Shown: piece after piece, positions 44,063-55,740 of the stretch
How positions within the stretch are numbered: the stretch's first letter is position 1
Layout: each line of letters opens with the position of its first letter
Program-made: the position numbers and the translations under genes
Notes under the pieces: generated by a model
Told to the model about the DNA's origin: nothing
Database searches by the model: none
The model's input: only the letters and a program-made list of their open reading frames with translations
Source: Prosopocoilus inquinatus
Lineage: Eukaryota; Arthropoda; Insecta; Coleoptera; Lucanidae
Length of the DNA: 64,000 nt
Assembly (NCBI GenBank): GCA_036172665.1
Contig: CM069872.1
Location: forward strand, 55,352,101 to 55,416,100
Direction: 5' to 3'

Positions 44063-44960
44063 TTTATGCATAGTAAAACATCATCCAGTATTCCCCACTC
44101 TATACGATTAAAAAGGGGGAGGAGGAGATCCACGAGAACTCCTGCAGCGGACGACAAGTCGATCTTCCGGGTTCTCCGAGTGCATTCTCATGACCTAACC
44201 GCGTGTTCCCCGTTGGAAGTTTATTCTTTTATTTTAATTATTTTTTTTAATCAATCGGTTTCCTCCGCTTGTACTTAATTTCTGCGCGAATGAAGGTGCA
44301 GCTCTTTTTCTTCGTAATAAATTTAAGCTTAACAGAACTTTTTTCAGTTCAATCGTATTTTATTAATTCAATTTAAATTCCGCGCTTCGAGAAAAATTCC
44401 AGCTCAAATCAACCATGAAAATAATGAAAAGAAAATAATGAAAAAAAAAATAATGAAAAGAAAATAATGAAAAGAAAAACAACTGCACAGATTAAGAAAA
44501 GAAAAAGCGTTGCGTGTTCAGCTTAAACGTAATTAATTCCAGCGTGTGCTGCCCTCTCTTTGATAAAATGAAATAAATAAATTAAAACAACTCATACATA
44601 AAAATAAATGTAAACTCACACGCCCAAAAGATTTAACTCGGACGGAAAATTATTTTAGATTTTAGAAATATTGCAGATGAAGGATCTTTCGACTCAATTC
44701 AAAAGAGAGAGAGAGAGAGAGGAGGAAACCTACAAGAAAACAACGCGTTCCGTTTCTCGTTGAAAGTTTATTTTGATTTTGATTAATTCTTTCTCATCAG
44801 TCAGTTGCCTCAGTGTGTAATTAATTTCGGGAATGAAGATACAACTCTTCACGGTGTTTTTTTTTTCTTTTTCGGTAATCAATTTAATCGTGACCGAATT
44901 TTCTTTATTTAATTTAAATTCCGTGCTACAAGAAAGATTCCAGCTTCTTTTTGCAATATT
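44063..44960 (+). repeat. Two diverged copies of a ~190-bp segment
   Basis: The segment at 44,220-44,405 (TTAATTTCTGCGCGAATGAA, GCAGCTCTTT, AATTTAAATTCCG, TTCCAGCT) matches 44,765-44,952. Between them are an AATGAAAAGAAAAT minisatellite (44,415-44,480) and a GA run (44,705-44,722). Confidence 0.75.
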
Positions 44961-45105
44961 CCATTTATTTTTGCAACCTTGAAACTCTTTTTTTTTGTAT
45001 GTCTGTAAGATTATTTCTATTATTTGAAGTATTCTCGTAAGCAAACTTTTCATTGTGAAGTTTAGGGAGAGCAAAACCAGAGTTTAAGGAGAAAAGATAC
45101 ATTTT
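44961..45105. other. Short spacer
   Basis: AT-rich, nothing recognised. Confidence 0.4.
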
Positions 45106-45109
45106 TTTT

Positions 45110-45775
45110 GAAAAATACGCGCGAACTCCATTCGAGCAACCGAGGAAAACAAATGGGAAAATCGATTTTTGGCTCTTTTTTTTCTTTAGCCGAAAACCGG
45201 AAACGCTACAACAAAGAAAATGGACGTCCAAGATTGCACGGACTGTTTAAAACAGTTGGGTACAAGAGAGAATGAAAAGTGGGTCTCCAACCCCCAACCC
45301 TACCTCCCCCTCCTCCCGTCCGCACGTCTTTAAAAAGCAAATAATTTTTTTGTCAAGTACTTGTAGCGCGTTATTTTCGCGGCGCAAGATGATTTATGTT
45401 GATGATCCGCGCCTTATTCAGCAACCTGATTACCTAAACCCCAAAACGCACGCACTTCATCACCGCCCGCGCGTTAGCTCTTTCAACCCCCCTCGCCACC
45501 ATCCCCGGTACAAATTGCCAATTTTCTGTACAATTTAAAGTTTGCGCATCGGCGCGTCGCACCGCCCGGGAAACTTTTTGCCTTTACACTCCTCACACGC
45601 CTGTTTCTCGCGTGCTTACGTGTGCTTACACCCCCCCCCCCCTCCTCAACCCCCTGCGTCTTACAACTTGATAATTACAGCCTCCCTAAATACATCGCCG
45701 CGTAAAATAAAATTGCTTTTACGAGCGTACCAACACAGTCACCAGTAAAGAATTCGGGCTTGCGAAAATGATTGC
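45110..45775 (+). repeat. Dispersed family copy, plus orientation
   Basis: The longest copy of the family also at 15,985-16,170 and 27,842-28,335 (reverse). Conserved blocks are CCATTCGAGCAACCG, AAATCGATTTTTGGCTC, GAATGAAAAGTGGGT, TACCTAAACCCCAAAACGCA and AATTGCCAATTTTCTG. The end segment, CACGAGCGT...AAAGAATTC-like, recurs alone at 47,630-47,690. A diverged polypurine/C-rich stretch at 45,630-45,645 is copy-specific. Confidence 0.85.
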
Positions 45776-45985
45776 GGGAGTCTTCAAGGTGTTACGGTTT
45801 GAAAACCCCGCTTTTGAAAAGTCACCCTGTATATTATTAAGTTCAGTAACGCAGTTAATTCCGACGGTGTTATTATAATAATTGGCCGGAGACGTGGATA
45901 TGGTTTCCGAACATCTCGCGTTGGATTTTCTAATCTGCTTTCATTAAGTTTTGGAAATAAGTTTCCGTCACCAACTTCGTTGTAA
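45776..45985. other. Spacer with one CACCCTGTATA motif
   Basis: CACCCTGTATA, the reverse of TATACAGGGTG, lies at 45,823-45,833. No partner end was found. Confidence 0.5.
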
Positions 45986-45989
45986 AATA

Positions 45990-46265
45990 ATCACATAATT
46001 AGATTTTTATAACGCAAATAGTCGCGCGCCTAGATTTAATTTTGTGGTGGTGCAATCGCCGTAAAATAATTGGATTTTTGTAAGTCGCGCGCCTCGATTT
46101 AATTTTGTGGTGCAATTCGCCGCACAATAATTGGATTTTTGTGACACAAATTGTCGCGCGCCACGATTTAATTTTGTGGTGCAATTCGCCACAAAATAAT
46201 TGCACTTTTGTAATACAAATAGTCGCGCGCCTCTCTTTAATTTCGTGGCGCGATTCGCAGACCGT
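45990..46265 (+). repeat. ~65-bp tandem repeat, 4 units
   Basis: Each unit has GATTTAATTTTGTGGTGCAA, CGCC(G/A)(C/T)A(A/C)AATAATTG, ATTTTTGTAA and GTCGCGCGCC. Unit joints lie near 46,030, 46,092, 46,160 and 46,225. Related copies are at 27,645 (reverse) and 42,200. Confidence 0.9.
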
Positions 46266-49265
46266 TTTGTTTTCGCGTACATCTCAGGAAATAAATCGTC
46301 CAGCGATTTTCGCCGTTTCTTCGGTCACTTTCTAGTTGCCCTGAGCAAACTCTATCGGTCCGGGGAGTTTCTATTTTTAGCATCGACCTCACAATCTTTT
46401 GCAGGCGTCTGCGGCTGCGTTTACGAGTTCTGCGCCAGAAACAAATTGAATATTTATTTTAAAAAAGCGTCCAGACGATCATAAAATTCGGCAAAATCCG
46501 ACGACGCGACGACGTCTCAGTTTTTACGATTTACAGTTTTTCTTCTTGTGTGCGCACAAAATTGTCATTTGCCGACGGAAAGATTAAATTGCGTTCACAT
46601 TTGACATTTCATGCCGTTGGTCCTCTTTGCGTCGTTTTATAACCGATTGGCTCTTGTCGCTGTCACCGTATTTCAGGTTCGTTTAAACCCTTTCTTTCTT
46701 CGTTAGGGGGTAAGACCAGGTTTGGCTTTATTAATTTGTGACGTGCCTGGAGCACGCAGTCGTCGTTGTGGTGTCCCCACAGGGTCCGTTGGTGGTGTGT
46801 TTGAGGGGGCTCCGTCCCATTTTCGTGGTGTGTCCATCTGAAGGAGGAGGGGAAGGGTGACGGGGGGGGGGGAGGGGGACGAAACACCAAGCGAGTTGGA
46901 ATGGCCAATAAGCAGGTTTCGTGACAAAAATTTCCTTTAATCGCTAGTAATATCAAAAGTCGTGAGATTAGCCAATAAAGATCGCACAAAAAATTAAATT
47001 AAAACAGACCGAATGTCGCCGGCTGGAATTATTAAACGTACCCAAAATTGTTTTAATTCGCAAAATGCACGAAATAAAACGGGGAATTCGACTATGAAAA
47101 AGATTTTCTCTGCGAGACGATCCGAGATTCATAAAGCGATAAGCTCCTTTTCCGGTTTCCGGGCAACAAGAAACAATTATCGTGCGAAAATGGAAAAAAA
47201 AGCGTGGAATACTCGCCCGCAAAATAAGTCCGGCCGGCCGCGCTGAGGATAAAGGCGACACAAAACGATGTGCCGCAAGGATTTGCACTATATAGGGTGT
47301 CCCGAAATGAATGGAAAAATGAACTGTAACAAGGTTTGCTCGGGTGTACGAATTTCGTCGGTTACGGCGTGGTGCTCTGGAGGACGAAAACTTATTATTG
47401 CCTCAGCCTCGTCCCCCTTGTTAAGGACAGATGCGTTAGCGACCGAAGTTCTCGTTTTCGCGCAAGTCATTATTTCCCTATTTATCTTCCCTTACAAGCT
47501 TCTAGGCTCACTTTAAGTTTGGCTTTATTTTACGACGTACTCTTCGTACCGCGTTAATGTGTCTGCAGACAATTTCGCGTTAAGCGATAAAAAATGCAGC
47601 CTACACCTTCCGGCTTGGTAATTGCGCTCGCCACGTGAAAGAATATTGCTTTCACGAGCGTGTCATCACAATCACTGGTAAAGAATTCTTTTGGAATAGT
47701 TTCCGAAAGTGATCGCAGGCGATCTTCCAGGCGCTCATATTGCTTTTTTTTTTGTCTGTAAGCAATCCTTGCTTAGGTCTTCCAATATCCAAGACGAATG
47801 AATTAGTTCAAAGCGCGAAGCGCTCTTTCTCTCGGATTCGGATTTAATTACACTAATCCAACCGAAGCTCAAACCGAATCGTTATTATGTATTTACCCGT
47901 GCACAACATTTTCATAAACAAGTTTAAGCCGAAAGCATTAGAGTAGGGCAGGGCGGGCAGTGGTGGCGAGAAACGATTTCGCCACGGCGAAAATCGGCCG
48001 AAAATTAAACCGCAAATAACATCTAGCGGATTAGCGCCCTCCGGGATCAGGTGCTTTGAAACTCGCTGTTTAACTTAGAATAGAATTCCGGAGTCCTTGA
48101 TTAAATCGTCTCTGAGCACGAATAAATTTGAGACGGGGCGGAAGGGGGGTAGAGGGGGTGGTTTCAACTTCGCCGCGGCCCGATTCCATTTTTTCCTCCC
48201 CTCATTTTTTTAACCATCGGGGCGGCCGTAAGTAATTACTTAGATTCGAAAATAAAACAAAATAAACAACAGCGAAACATGCGGAGCAATTTCTTTTTTT
48301 TTTTCTCTCTCTATTATTGAATATAGATTATACTGTTCAAGCCGATCAAACAAGCGGCGAATTATTTCCCAGAGGATCGAGATGTTGTGCGATGAGCGTA
48401 GCCGCCGGGGGGCAAATGATGACGGGTGGTGGGGAGGGGAGGGGAGGGGGCGAGCGGTAAAATTCAAACAAAACATCGGAGCTCTCGCAAACGCGAGGCT
48501 ACAGAGGAGATAAAACATTAGCGAGCGCGCACTAGTTGTTGCTGCAGTATAAATCATGAGAAAAGAGTGCCTTCCTTACGTTTCTTAGATAATGGCGACC
48601 TCTTTCGGAAATTTTATTAGCCTTATCTCTGCGTGCACAGTTTCTTATTTGCTATCGCGAAACCGGCCAAGAGTCGAGCCAGTCCTTTCCTTAAAAGAGG
48701 GACGGAAGAAGAAGGAAAAAAAAAGAAAACGAAAACGCAACGCGGCAGCCACAACAAACGCTAATTTAATATTAGGTAGCGGGGAAGAGTTCCCGTGAGA
48801 GGTTGTTTTAGCATCCGCGCCAGCCAATTTGAATTTATTAAATATTCAGAAGAGATCGTGTGTATATTTTGAAATACGCTCTAAACTATATTAATACTCC
48901 CTTTTGGATTGCTTCGCAAATTTCCGTTGCGCAAAGTAAAAAAGAAACAATAATTTAACAGTAATGACATACCGATGGCATCAAGCCACATGACGGAAGT
49001 TAAATAATGACGTTTCCGGAAGTTACGGGCGACTTTCGAAGATGAGGACAGGGCGTGGTCCAAAAGGTTGGGTTTCATTAAGGCCGCCGGCGTGAACTTT
49101 GACCTGGCTGAGTGTTGCCGCAGATGGGCTTTTACACGGTGATACTAATTAGTCGACGTGGCTGTGTAAACAATAAATTGCCTGCATGACACCGAGTAAA
49201 CTATGCAGGCCACGTAAACCATCTCAGGTCCATCTCTACTTTTTACATTTCGGCAACCACGTGTT
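46266..49265. other. Single-copy-like region, no gene recognised
   Basis: Contains a G-run (46,862-46,872), ATATAGGGTGTCCCGAAATG at 47,290, a fragment of the 45-kb family (47,630-47,690) and GGGGA-rich sequence (48,430-48,455). Frames of 60-108 codons occur on both strands without recognisable domains. Confidence 0.5.
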
Positions 49266-49269
49266 GCAC

Positions 49270-50265
49270 GTGCTTAGTTTATTAAGGCGGTTACATTTCT
49301 TTCCGGAAGTGACGTTGATAAGCCAGCCGTATGAAGTCAAGACCTTTCGCTGATCTTGCGTAACCACGTCCTTTGCATTCCGTGCGTCGATTGGCTGGCC
49401 GTGCTTAGAAAGCAAACTCAGGCGTCCATCATATGTAAAATGTTACAGTTTCAAATCCGTTTATTCTATTGGGGCGCCTTGTATATTTCAAAGATAAATT
49501 TATTCTTTTATCCACGGGTTATTTTAAATAGGCCGGAAAAGGGTGTGCCGTCGCACTCGAGCTAGCGAAACGTTTTCGCGGGCGCTCGGATGCCTGGATG
49601 CGAAAGTAATTGGCTCTTAATAACCATAAAATTTTTGGTCGATCTTCGCGTTCCGTGTGTCGATTGGTTGGCCATGCTTAGAAACCAAACTCAGGCATCC
49701 ATCGTATGAAAAATGTTACAGTTTCAAATCCGTCAAATTATTGTATTGGGACGCCCTGTACAGTCGAATGTTTGAAAGATAAATTCATTCTTTTGTCGAC
49801 GGGGTTATTTTTATTACGCCGGAAAAGGGTGTGCCGTCGCGCTCGAGATAGCGAAACATTTTCGCGGGCACTCTGATGTCCGGATGCGAAAGAAGTAATT
49901 GGCTGTTAATAACCCGGACTCGCTTATTCGTCCACTTTTTCTTTATAGTTTTCGCGAAATGCATTTCGTTTTAGAAATGCGCTTGCTTGATCTACGAATG
50001 AATAAACTTGAGTCAGTTAGTTTTCTCTAATCGGCGAAATTCATTCATTTTCCATCATTTCGACGCACTCGACGATTCCGACAGTTCCTTTTCCTCTCAA
50101 CCGCGAGATAATCGTCCAATTTTATTTACATTGGGCGGGACTACTCGACGTGATGATGAAAAATTGATGTGATCGATGGATAACAAGGGGGTGCTTGGTT
50201 TATTAGGGTGGCTACATTTCTTTCCGGAAGTGAGGTTGATAAGCCATAAAGTTTTCGGTTGATCT
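49270..50265 (+). repeat. Long (~288-bp) units of the 49-51 kb array
   Basis: GGAAAAGGGTGTGCCGTCGC occurs at about 49,534 and 49,822. Units include CATTCCGTGCGTCGATTGG, GAAAAATGTTACAGTTTCAA-like, TTTATTCTTTTAT(C/T)(G/C)ACGGG, CGAAACGTTTTCGCGGGC and GTAATTGGCT(C/G)TTAATAA. After the second unit, 49,915-50,200 carries CCCGGACTCGCTTATTCGTC, GAAATGCATTTCGTTTTAGA and the dispersed repeat of 15.43 kb. The same order returns at 51,010-51,430. Confidence 0.88.
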
Positions 50266-50935
50266 TCGCATTCCGTGTGAGTCGATTGGTTGGCCATGCC
50301 TAGAAACCAAACTCAGTCATCCATCGCATGAAAAATGTTACAGTTTCAAATCCGCTAATTGTATTGGGACGCCATGTACGGTCGAATGTTTCGAAGATAA
50401 ATTTATTCTTTTATCGACGGGTTATTTTTATTATACCGGAAAAGGGTGTGCCGTCGCGCCACGCTTAGAAACCAAAGTCAGGCATCCATCGCATGAAAAA
50501 TGTTACAGTTTCAAATCCGCTAATTGTATTGGGACGCCATGTACGGTCGAATGTTTGGAAGATAAATTTATTCTTTTATCGACGGGTTATTTTTATTATA
50601 CCGGAAAAGGGTGTGCCGTCGCGCCACTCTTATAAACCAAACTCAGGCATCCATCGCATGAAAAATGTTACAATTTCAAATCCGCTAATTGTATTGGGAC
50701 GCCATGTACGGTCGAATGTTTCGAAGATAAATTTATTCTTTTATCGACGGGTTATTTTTATTATACCGGAAAAGGGTGTGCCGTCGCGCCACGCTTAGAA
50801 AACAAACTCAGGCATCCATCGCATGAAAAATGTTACAGTTTCAAATCCGTTTATTGGGACCCTCTCAATGTTTGGAAGATAAATTTTTCTTTTATCGACG
50901 GGGTTATTTTTATTATACCGGAAAAGGGTGTGCCT
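50266..50935 (+). repeat. 165-bp tandem core of the 49-51 kb array
   Basis: GTGTGCCGTCGC starts at 50,446, 50,611 and 50,776, 165 bp apart, then a 152-bp step to 50,928. The unit runs from ACGCTTAGAAACCAAACTCA through GCATCCATCGCATGAAAAAT to the end of the GGAAAAGGGTGTG block. It lacks the GCGAAACGTTTTCGCGGGCG part of the long unit. 165 is a multiple of three, so one frame stays open over repeats and gives repeated peptides such as KINLFFYRRVIF. I do not treat it as a gene. Confidence 0.92.
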
Positions 50936-51430
50936 TCGCGCTCGAGATAGCGAAACGTTTTTACGGTCGCTCTGATGTCCGGATGCGAAAGAAGTAATTG
51001 GCTGTTAATAACCCGGACTCGCTTATACGTCCACTTTTTCTTTATAGTTTTCCCGAAATGCATTTCGTTTTAGAAATGCGCTTGCTGGTGTGCGAATAAA
51101 CTTCAGGCAGTTAGTCTTCTCTAATCCGTGAAATTCATTCATTTTTCATCATTTCGACGCACTTGACGATTTCGATAGTTTCTTTTCCTATCATCGGCGA
51201 GATAATCTCTCAATTTTATTCACATGGGGCCGGATTACTCGACGTGATGATGGAAAATTGATGAGATCGATGGATAATGAAGGGGTAAGGATGCGACGTG
51301 GCTTTCTACAACAGCCTGGGCGATCCGTCAGAGTAATATACGAAAGAGCCTGGCCGAAGATAAAATCGCTGTAAGACCGGTAGCTGACAAACGAGTTTGC
51401 GGTTAGCATTCGTATTCGATGGGACGCGGT
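50936..51430 (+). repeat. Right flank of the 49-51 kb array plus dispersed repeat
   Basis: It repeats 49,840-50,200: the CGAAACGTTTT segment, CCCGGACTCGCTTATACGTC, GAAATGCATTTCGTTTTAGA, TTCATTCATTTTTCATCATT and the block with CTCGACGTGATGATGG. It then continues with TAAGACCGGTAG as at 15.62 kb. Confidence 0.88.
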
Positions 51431-53195
51431 TTGAAGACTAAAACGTCAGTTTTAAGGCTGGAATTAATCCACGTGATCCATCGCTAGAAATTGATTACTT
51501 AAGAGTTGTATAACCCCTCGCATGTGATGTCAGCGATATCATTTTAAATTTTAAATCAGAAACAAGAATGTGCAGGTGATTTAGCGAAGTGTTTGCAAGC
51601 GTTCGGAAAGTACAAAGGATCAGAAAGGTATTTTTCGAAGTATGCAATCAAAGACGCGCGCGCGCGCGCGCCTGAGAAATGCTCAGCGCGACCTTGAGAA
51701 GAACGAGAAAACGTATAACTCGACCTGGTAGTGTAATTGCTGGCAATTTCTCAGCGGAACAAATTCGTTTCTCGCCGTCGCGAAATTATGCAATCGCTTT
51801 TCATTGCAAAATATTTGCTCGCGGTCGAGACCGTGGCGTCCGAAAAATGCCTTTGAAGCAGTGAAGAGAGCGGCAGTCGGTAAATATCTCTGCCTTTTGT
51901 GTTTAACGGCGCAAAGTTTTGATTAAGAATGCCGCGAGAATTATACGACTTCGTTTGCTTTGTTTTAACTCTCTTAAGCAGAAAGCGAAGTTTTTTGTTT
52001 CCGGTGGCGTTACAAAAACAAAAAAAAATCGTCCTCTAACGTCTTATACTTCGATGAAAAATTTCAAGAGCAGCATCTCGCTGACAAGGACCGCCCCATG
52101 TCGAAATAAGGAGATCTCTTTTATTATTTGTTCCGATTGGTTGGTGGTTACGGCATAAGCCGTTGTGAGTTTCACCCAGCGCGTGCACGTCACTTGCAAA
52201 ATCACGTCTGATCTGAACTTAATCTCATTTAGAAGTCACTTTCGTATAAAATATATTTAGGCATACCTTAGTGGTATTGCTAAAACTATGTTTAGGCATA
52301 CCTCAGTGGTATTACTAAGAATTAATGGCCATTTTCTAATTGCGACGCGCACGCCTTAAAATTTGGAAATATAGGCAACCCATTCTACTCAGGTGCTTTT
52401 AGTTACGAAAACGGAACTTACTTCTAATTTGATTGACGGGTTGTCTACTCTAATATCACCTTAATAAAACGGACGTTGATTTTTTCCAATTTTTCTTTTA
52501 TTATTTTTAAAAGATTGAAAACGGAATTAAAAAAGCGCGTTCAAAACTACGAGCCCCATTCAAATGGGCAAAACGACGCGGCCATAAAGCTGGTTTAAAG
52601 TTGGCCGTAATTTACCTCCTCGAGACTGTCAACTGTTCAAGCAAAAAAGGAACTATGTAAGTGTGACGTCCTAATGAAAGTCGCTCCGAGTTCCCCGCGG
52701 AAGTTTTCTCTCGAAACTTCCGAGGATTCCCGAGATTAAAAAGTTTTGATAACAAATAGTGCCCTTAAACGGCGAGTTAGCTTCGCCGGGCATAAAGAAA
52801 CAATTCGGAACGAAGACACTTTTCAAGTTGAATTTCACCCCGCTCTCCCCCCCCCACCCCCCGTTTTTTTCGAACAAACTTATTTCAATAACGGAAGAAA
52901 AAGAAATTCCCATTTTTGTTTCTTAATCCACGCAAGACACGCCTTCCGGTCGTTTTCGAACGATGCATTCGTCGTGCAAAAATAAAAGCACGTGTTATGA
53001 CGACAGACGGAAAAAAGTCGGCACAGAAAAAAGATCAGATGATTAACAAAGTTTGAAAATTCGCAAAACGAACGTTTCGCGACGAAAGTTTTTAATTGAA
53101 CGTGAACGAACATCATCGGTTTATTGGTGTTGGTGCTCGCCGGGAAGTCGGCGGTAATAATCAATGGACGCAACACTTTTTTTTTAAAACGCCGC
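51431..53195. other. Single-copy-like region, no gene recognised
   Basis: Contains (CG)n at about 51,654-51,671, a 35-bp direct duplication (TTTAGGCATACC(T/C)(T/C)AGTGGTATT) at about 52,257-52,316, and C-runs near 52,848-52,860. No recognisable coding domain. Confidence 0.5.
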
Positions 53196-54990
53196 TTTTT
53201 ATTTCGCAGCTCGCAGCGAAAATATCACCCCTAAACTCAATAACAAGAAACTTCAGTCGGGACGCTCATTAACAAACAAATGCGGGATACGTTTCACCCT
53301 TACAATTGTGCGAACGGTATTCCGCCCGTCAATTTCGTTTTTGTATCGCTGCAAAAAGTGAAGGTGCAGTTTATTTGAACGTTCTGCTGTTTATTTCACG
53401 GTACGTAGCGAAAACATTACCGCCAAATTCAATAAAAAAGAAGTGAAACTTTAACCGGAGCGCTTATTCACAAATGTAGAATACCTTTCACCCTTCACAC
53501 TTAAAATTTGCGTGAATGATATTCCACAAGTCGATTGATTCAAATTCAATAAAAGAGAAAATATAATCGGGCCGATCATTAACAAATACAGAATATCTTT
53601 CACCCTTCACATTTACAATTGTGTGAATGATATTCCGCATGTCAATTCCCCCAAATTCAATAAAACAGAAACTATAATCGGGGCGCTCATTAACAAATAC
53701 AGAATATCTTTCACCCTTCATATTTACAATTGTGTGAATGATATTCCACAAGTCGATTTCATTTTTATATCTCTTCGAAAACTGAAGGTGCAGTTTATTT
53801 GAACGTTCAGCTGTTTATTTCACGGTTCGTAGCGAAAACATTACCGCCAAATTCAATAAAAAAAAGTGAAACTTTAACCGGAGCGCTCATTCACAAATGT
53901 AGAATACCTTTCACCCTTCACACTTAAAATTTGCGAGAATGATATTCCACATGTCGATTGATTCAAATTCAATAAAAGAGAATCATTAACAAATACAGAA
54001 TATCTTTCACCCTTCACATTTACAATTGTGTGAATGATATTCCGCATGTCAATTCCCCCAAATTCAATAAAACAGAAACTATAATCGGGGCGCTCATTAT
54101 CAAATACAGAATATCTTTCACCCTTCACATTTACAATTGTGTGAATGATATTCCACAAGTCGATTTCATTTTTATATCTCTGCGAAAACTGAAGGTGCAG
54201 TTTATTTGAACGTTCAGCGGTTTATTTCACGGTTCGTAGCGAAAACATTACCGCCAAATTCAATAAAAAAGAAGTGAAACTTTAACCGGAGCGCTTATTC
54301 ACAAATGTAGAATACCTTTCACCCTTCACACTTAAAATTTGCGAGAATGATATTCCACAAGTCGATTGATTCAAATTCAATAAAAGAGAAACTATAATCG
54401 GGCCGATCATTAACAAATACAGAATATCTTTCACCCTTCACATTTACAATTGTGTGAATGGTATTCCGCATGTCAATTCCCCCAAATTCAATAAAACAGA
54501 AACTATAATCGGGGCGCTCATTAACAAATACAGAATATCTTTCACCCTTCACATTTACAATTGTGTGAATGATATTCCACAAGTCGATTTCATTTTTATA
54601 TCTCTGCGAAAACTGAAGGTGCAGTTTATTTGAACGTTCAGCTGTTTATTTCACGGTTCGTAGCGTAAACATTACCGCCAAATTCAACGAGAAAAAAAAA
54701 TTAATCGGGGCGCTCATTTACAAACGTAGAATACCTTTCACCCTTCACACTTACAATTGTGTGAATGATATTCCGCATGTCAATTTCCTCAAATTCAACA
54801 AACAAGAAACTTTAACCGGGGCGCTCATTTACAAATGCAGAATACCTTTCACCCTTCACAGTTACAATCGTGTGAACGATGTTCCGCATGTCAGTTCCCT
54901 TAAAATTCATTAAAAAAGAAACTATAATCGGGGCGCTCATTCACAAATACAGAATACCTTTCACCCTTCACACTTACAAGTGAAGACTAG
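53196..54990 (-). repeat. Higher-order array: ~424-bp units of 111-bp subunits
   Basis: GAAGGTGCAGTTTATTTGAACG starts near 53,360, 53,784, 54,191 and 54,614 (424, 407 and 423 bp apart). Between them are three or four ~111-bp subunits with AATTCAATAAAA, AATCGGG(G/C)CG(C/A)TCATT, ACAAATACAGAATATCTTTC, ACCCTTCACATTTACAATTG and TGTGAATGATATTCC. Since 111 is 37 codons, a minus-strand frame stays open over two or three subunits and repeats the peptide NIIHTIVNVKGERYSVFVN. Stops interrupt it at every higher-order unit. Confidence 0.95.
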
Positions 54991-55550
54991 AATTCTGAAA
55001 TTCACGTGCGAATAGGAGCGTCCTTAAGGGTGACGCGCGCGTATACATCATCCTCAGGTTGCTTCCTTTTGATAAATAGACTTTCCACCCCAACCACATA
55101 TACACATATATTATGTTGGCTCTCTTAACTAGTTGACGGTGAGATGTGCGCTCGTCGTCCCCCCCCCCCCCCCCCGACATTTTCATACTAACGTAACCTG
55201 TTACCTCCACTTTTACAAAAAAATAATAAATAAATAAATAGATTCGCCCAAACGCGAAAATAAAATAACATACGATCGTTAATTATCGCTACTGTTAAAG
55301 CGGATTACGCGAAGCGAACTGTTTAATTTCGTTAATTATCGGCTTTCATGTCCAAATCACATCGATTCAAGCAAAGTCCGTTGTTACAGAATACAAAGCG
55401 GGATATTAATTTCGAGTCTGCGATTATGCGATTTAGTCCACCGATGCGATGCGATTGTTTTAGGCAGCATATATATGTATACATATAAAAATTGCGCTTT
55501 TATTTTACCAAAATAATACGTGGGTGAAAAAATGAAACGCGTTGCGCAAA
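54991..55550. other. Spacer with a C-run, no gene recognised
   Basis: A run of about 17 C lies at 55,159-55,175, and TATATATGTATACATATA is at about 55,469-55,487. No other features. Confidence 0.5.
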
Positions 55551-55551
55551 T

Positions 55552-55737
55552 TTGACCCAAGTTTGTGGGACTGCGCCGACTGGAACTTACCGTGCCTCTA
55601 AAAGCAAGATCGGTCCTCCCCTCGGGGGACAACGATGTGGTGAAGAGTTGCGCAGACGCGCCAGCTCAGTGGAGACGGCACGGGAGATTCAACAGATGTT
55701 ACAGTTAAGGGCGCCACCCAGCGCGAATATTACGTAA
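55552..55737 (+). CDS. Candidate short exon or ORF, unrecognised
   Basis: This 61-codon frame starts with ACG in the frame shown, so the beginning is not a normal start and, if real, it would be an exon. Its predicted peptide looks more like ordinary protein than others in the window, with KIGPPLGGQRCGEELRRRA and then SSVETAREIQQMLQLRAPPS before the stop at 55,735-55,737. An AG that could be a splice acceptor precedes it (GACCCAAG at about 55,560), and another lies at CTCTAAAAG (about 55,604). I do not recognise the family and no neighbouring exon is identified. It may still be a chance frame in a GC-rich patch. Confidence 0.2.
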   Translation: MTQVCGTAPTGTYRASKSKIGPPLGGQRCGEELRRRASSVETAREIQQMLQLRAPPSANIT

Positions 55738-55740
55738 CTC

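Noticed and set aside
50493..50798. 101-codon frame with two copies of a 55-residue repeat
   Set aside because: The period equals the 165-bp array unit, a multiple of three. There is no start context, and the flanking longer units do not preserve it.
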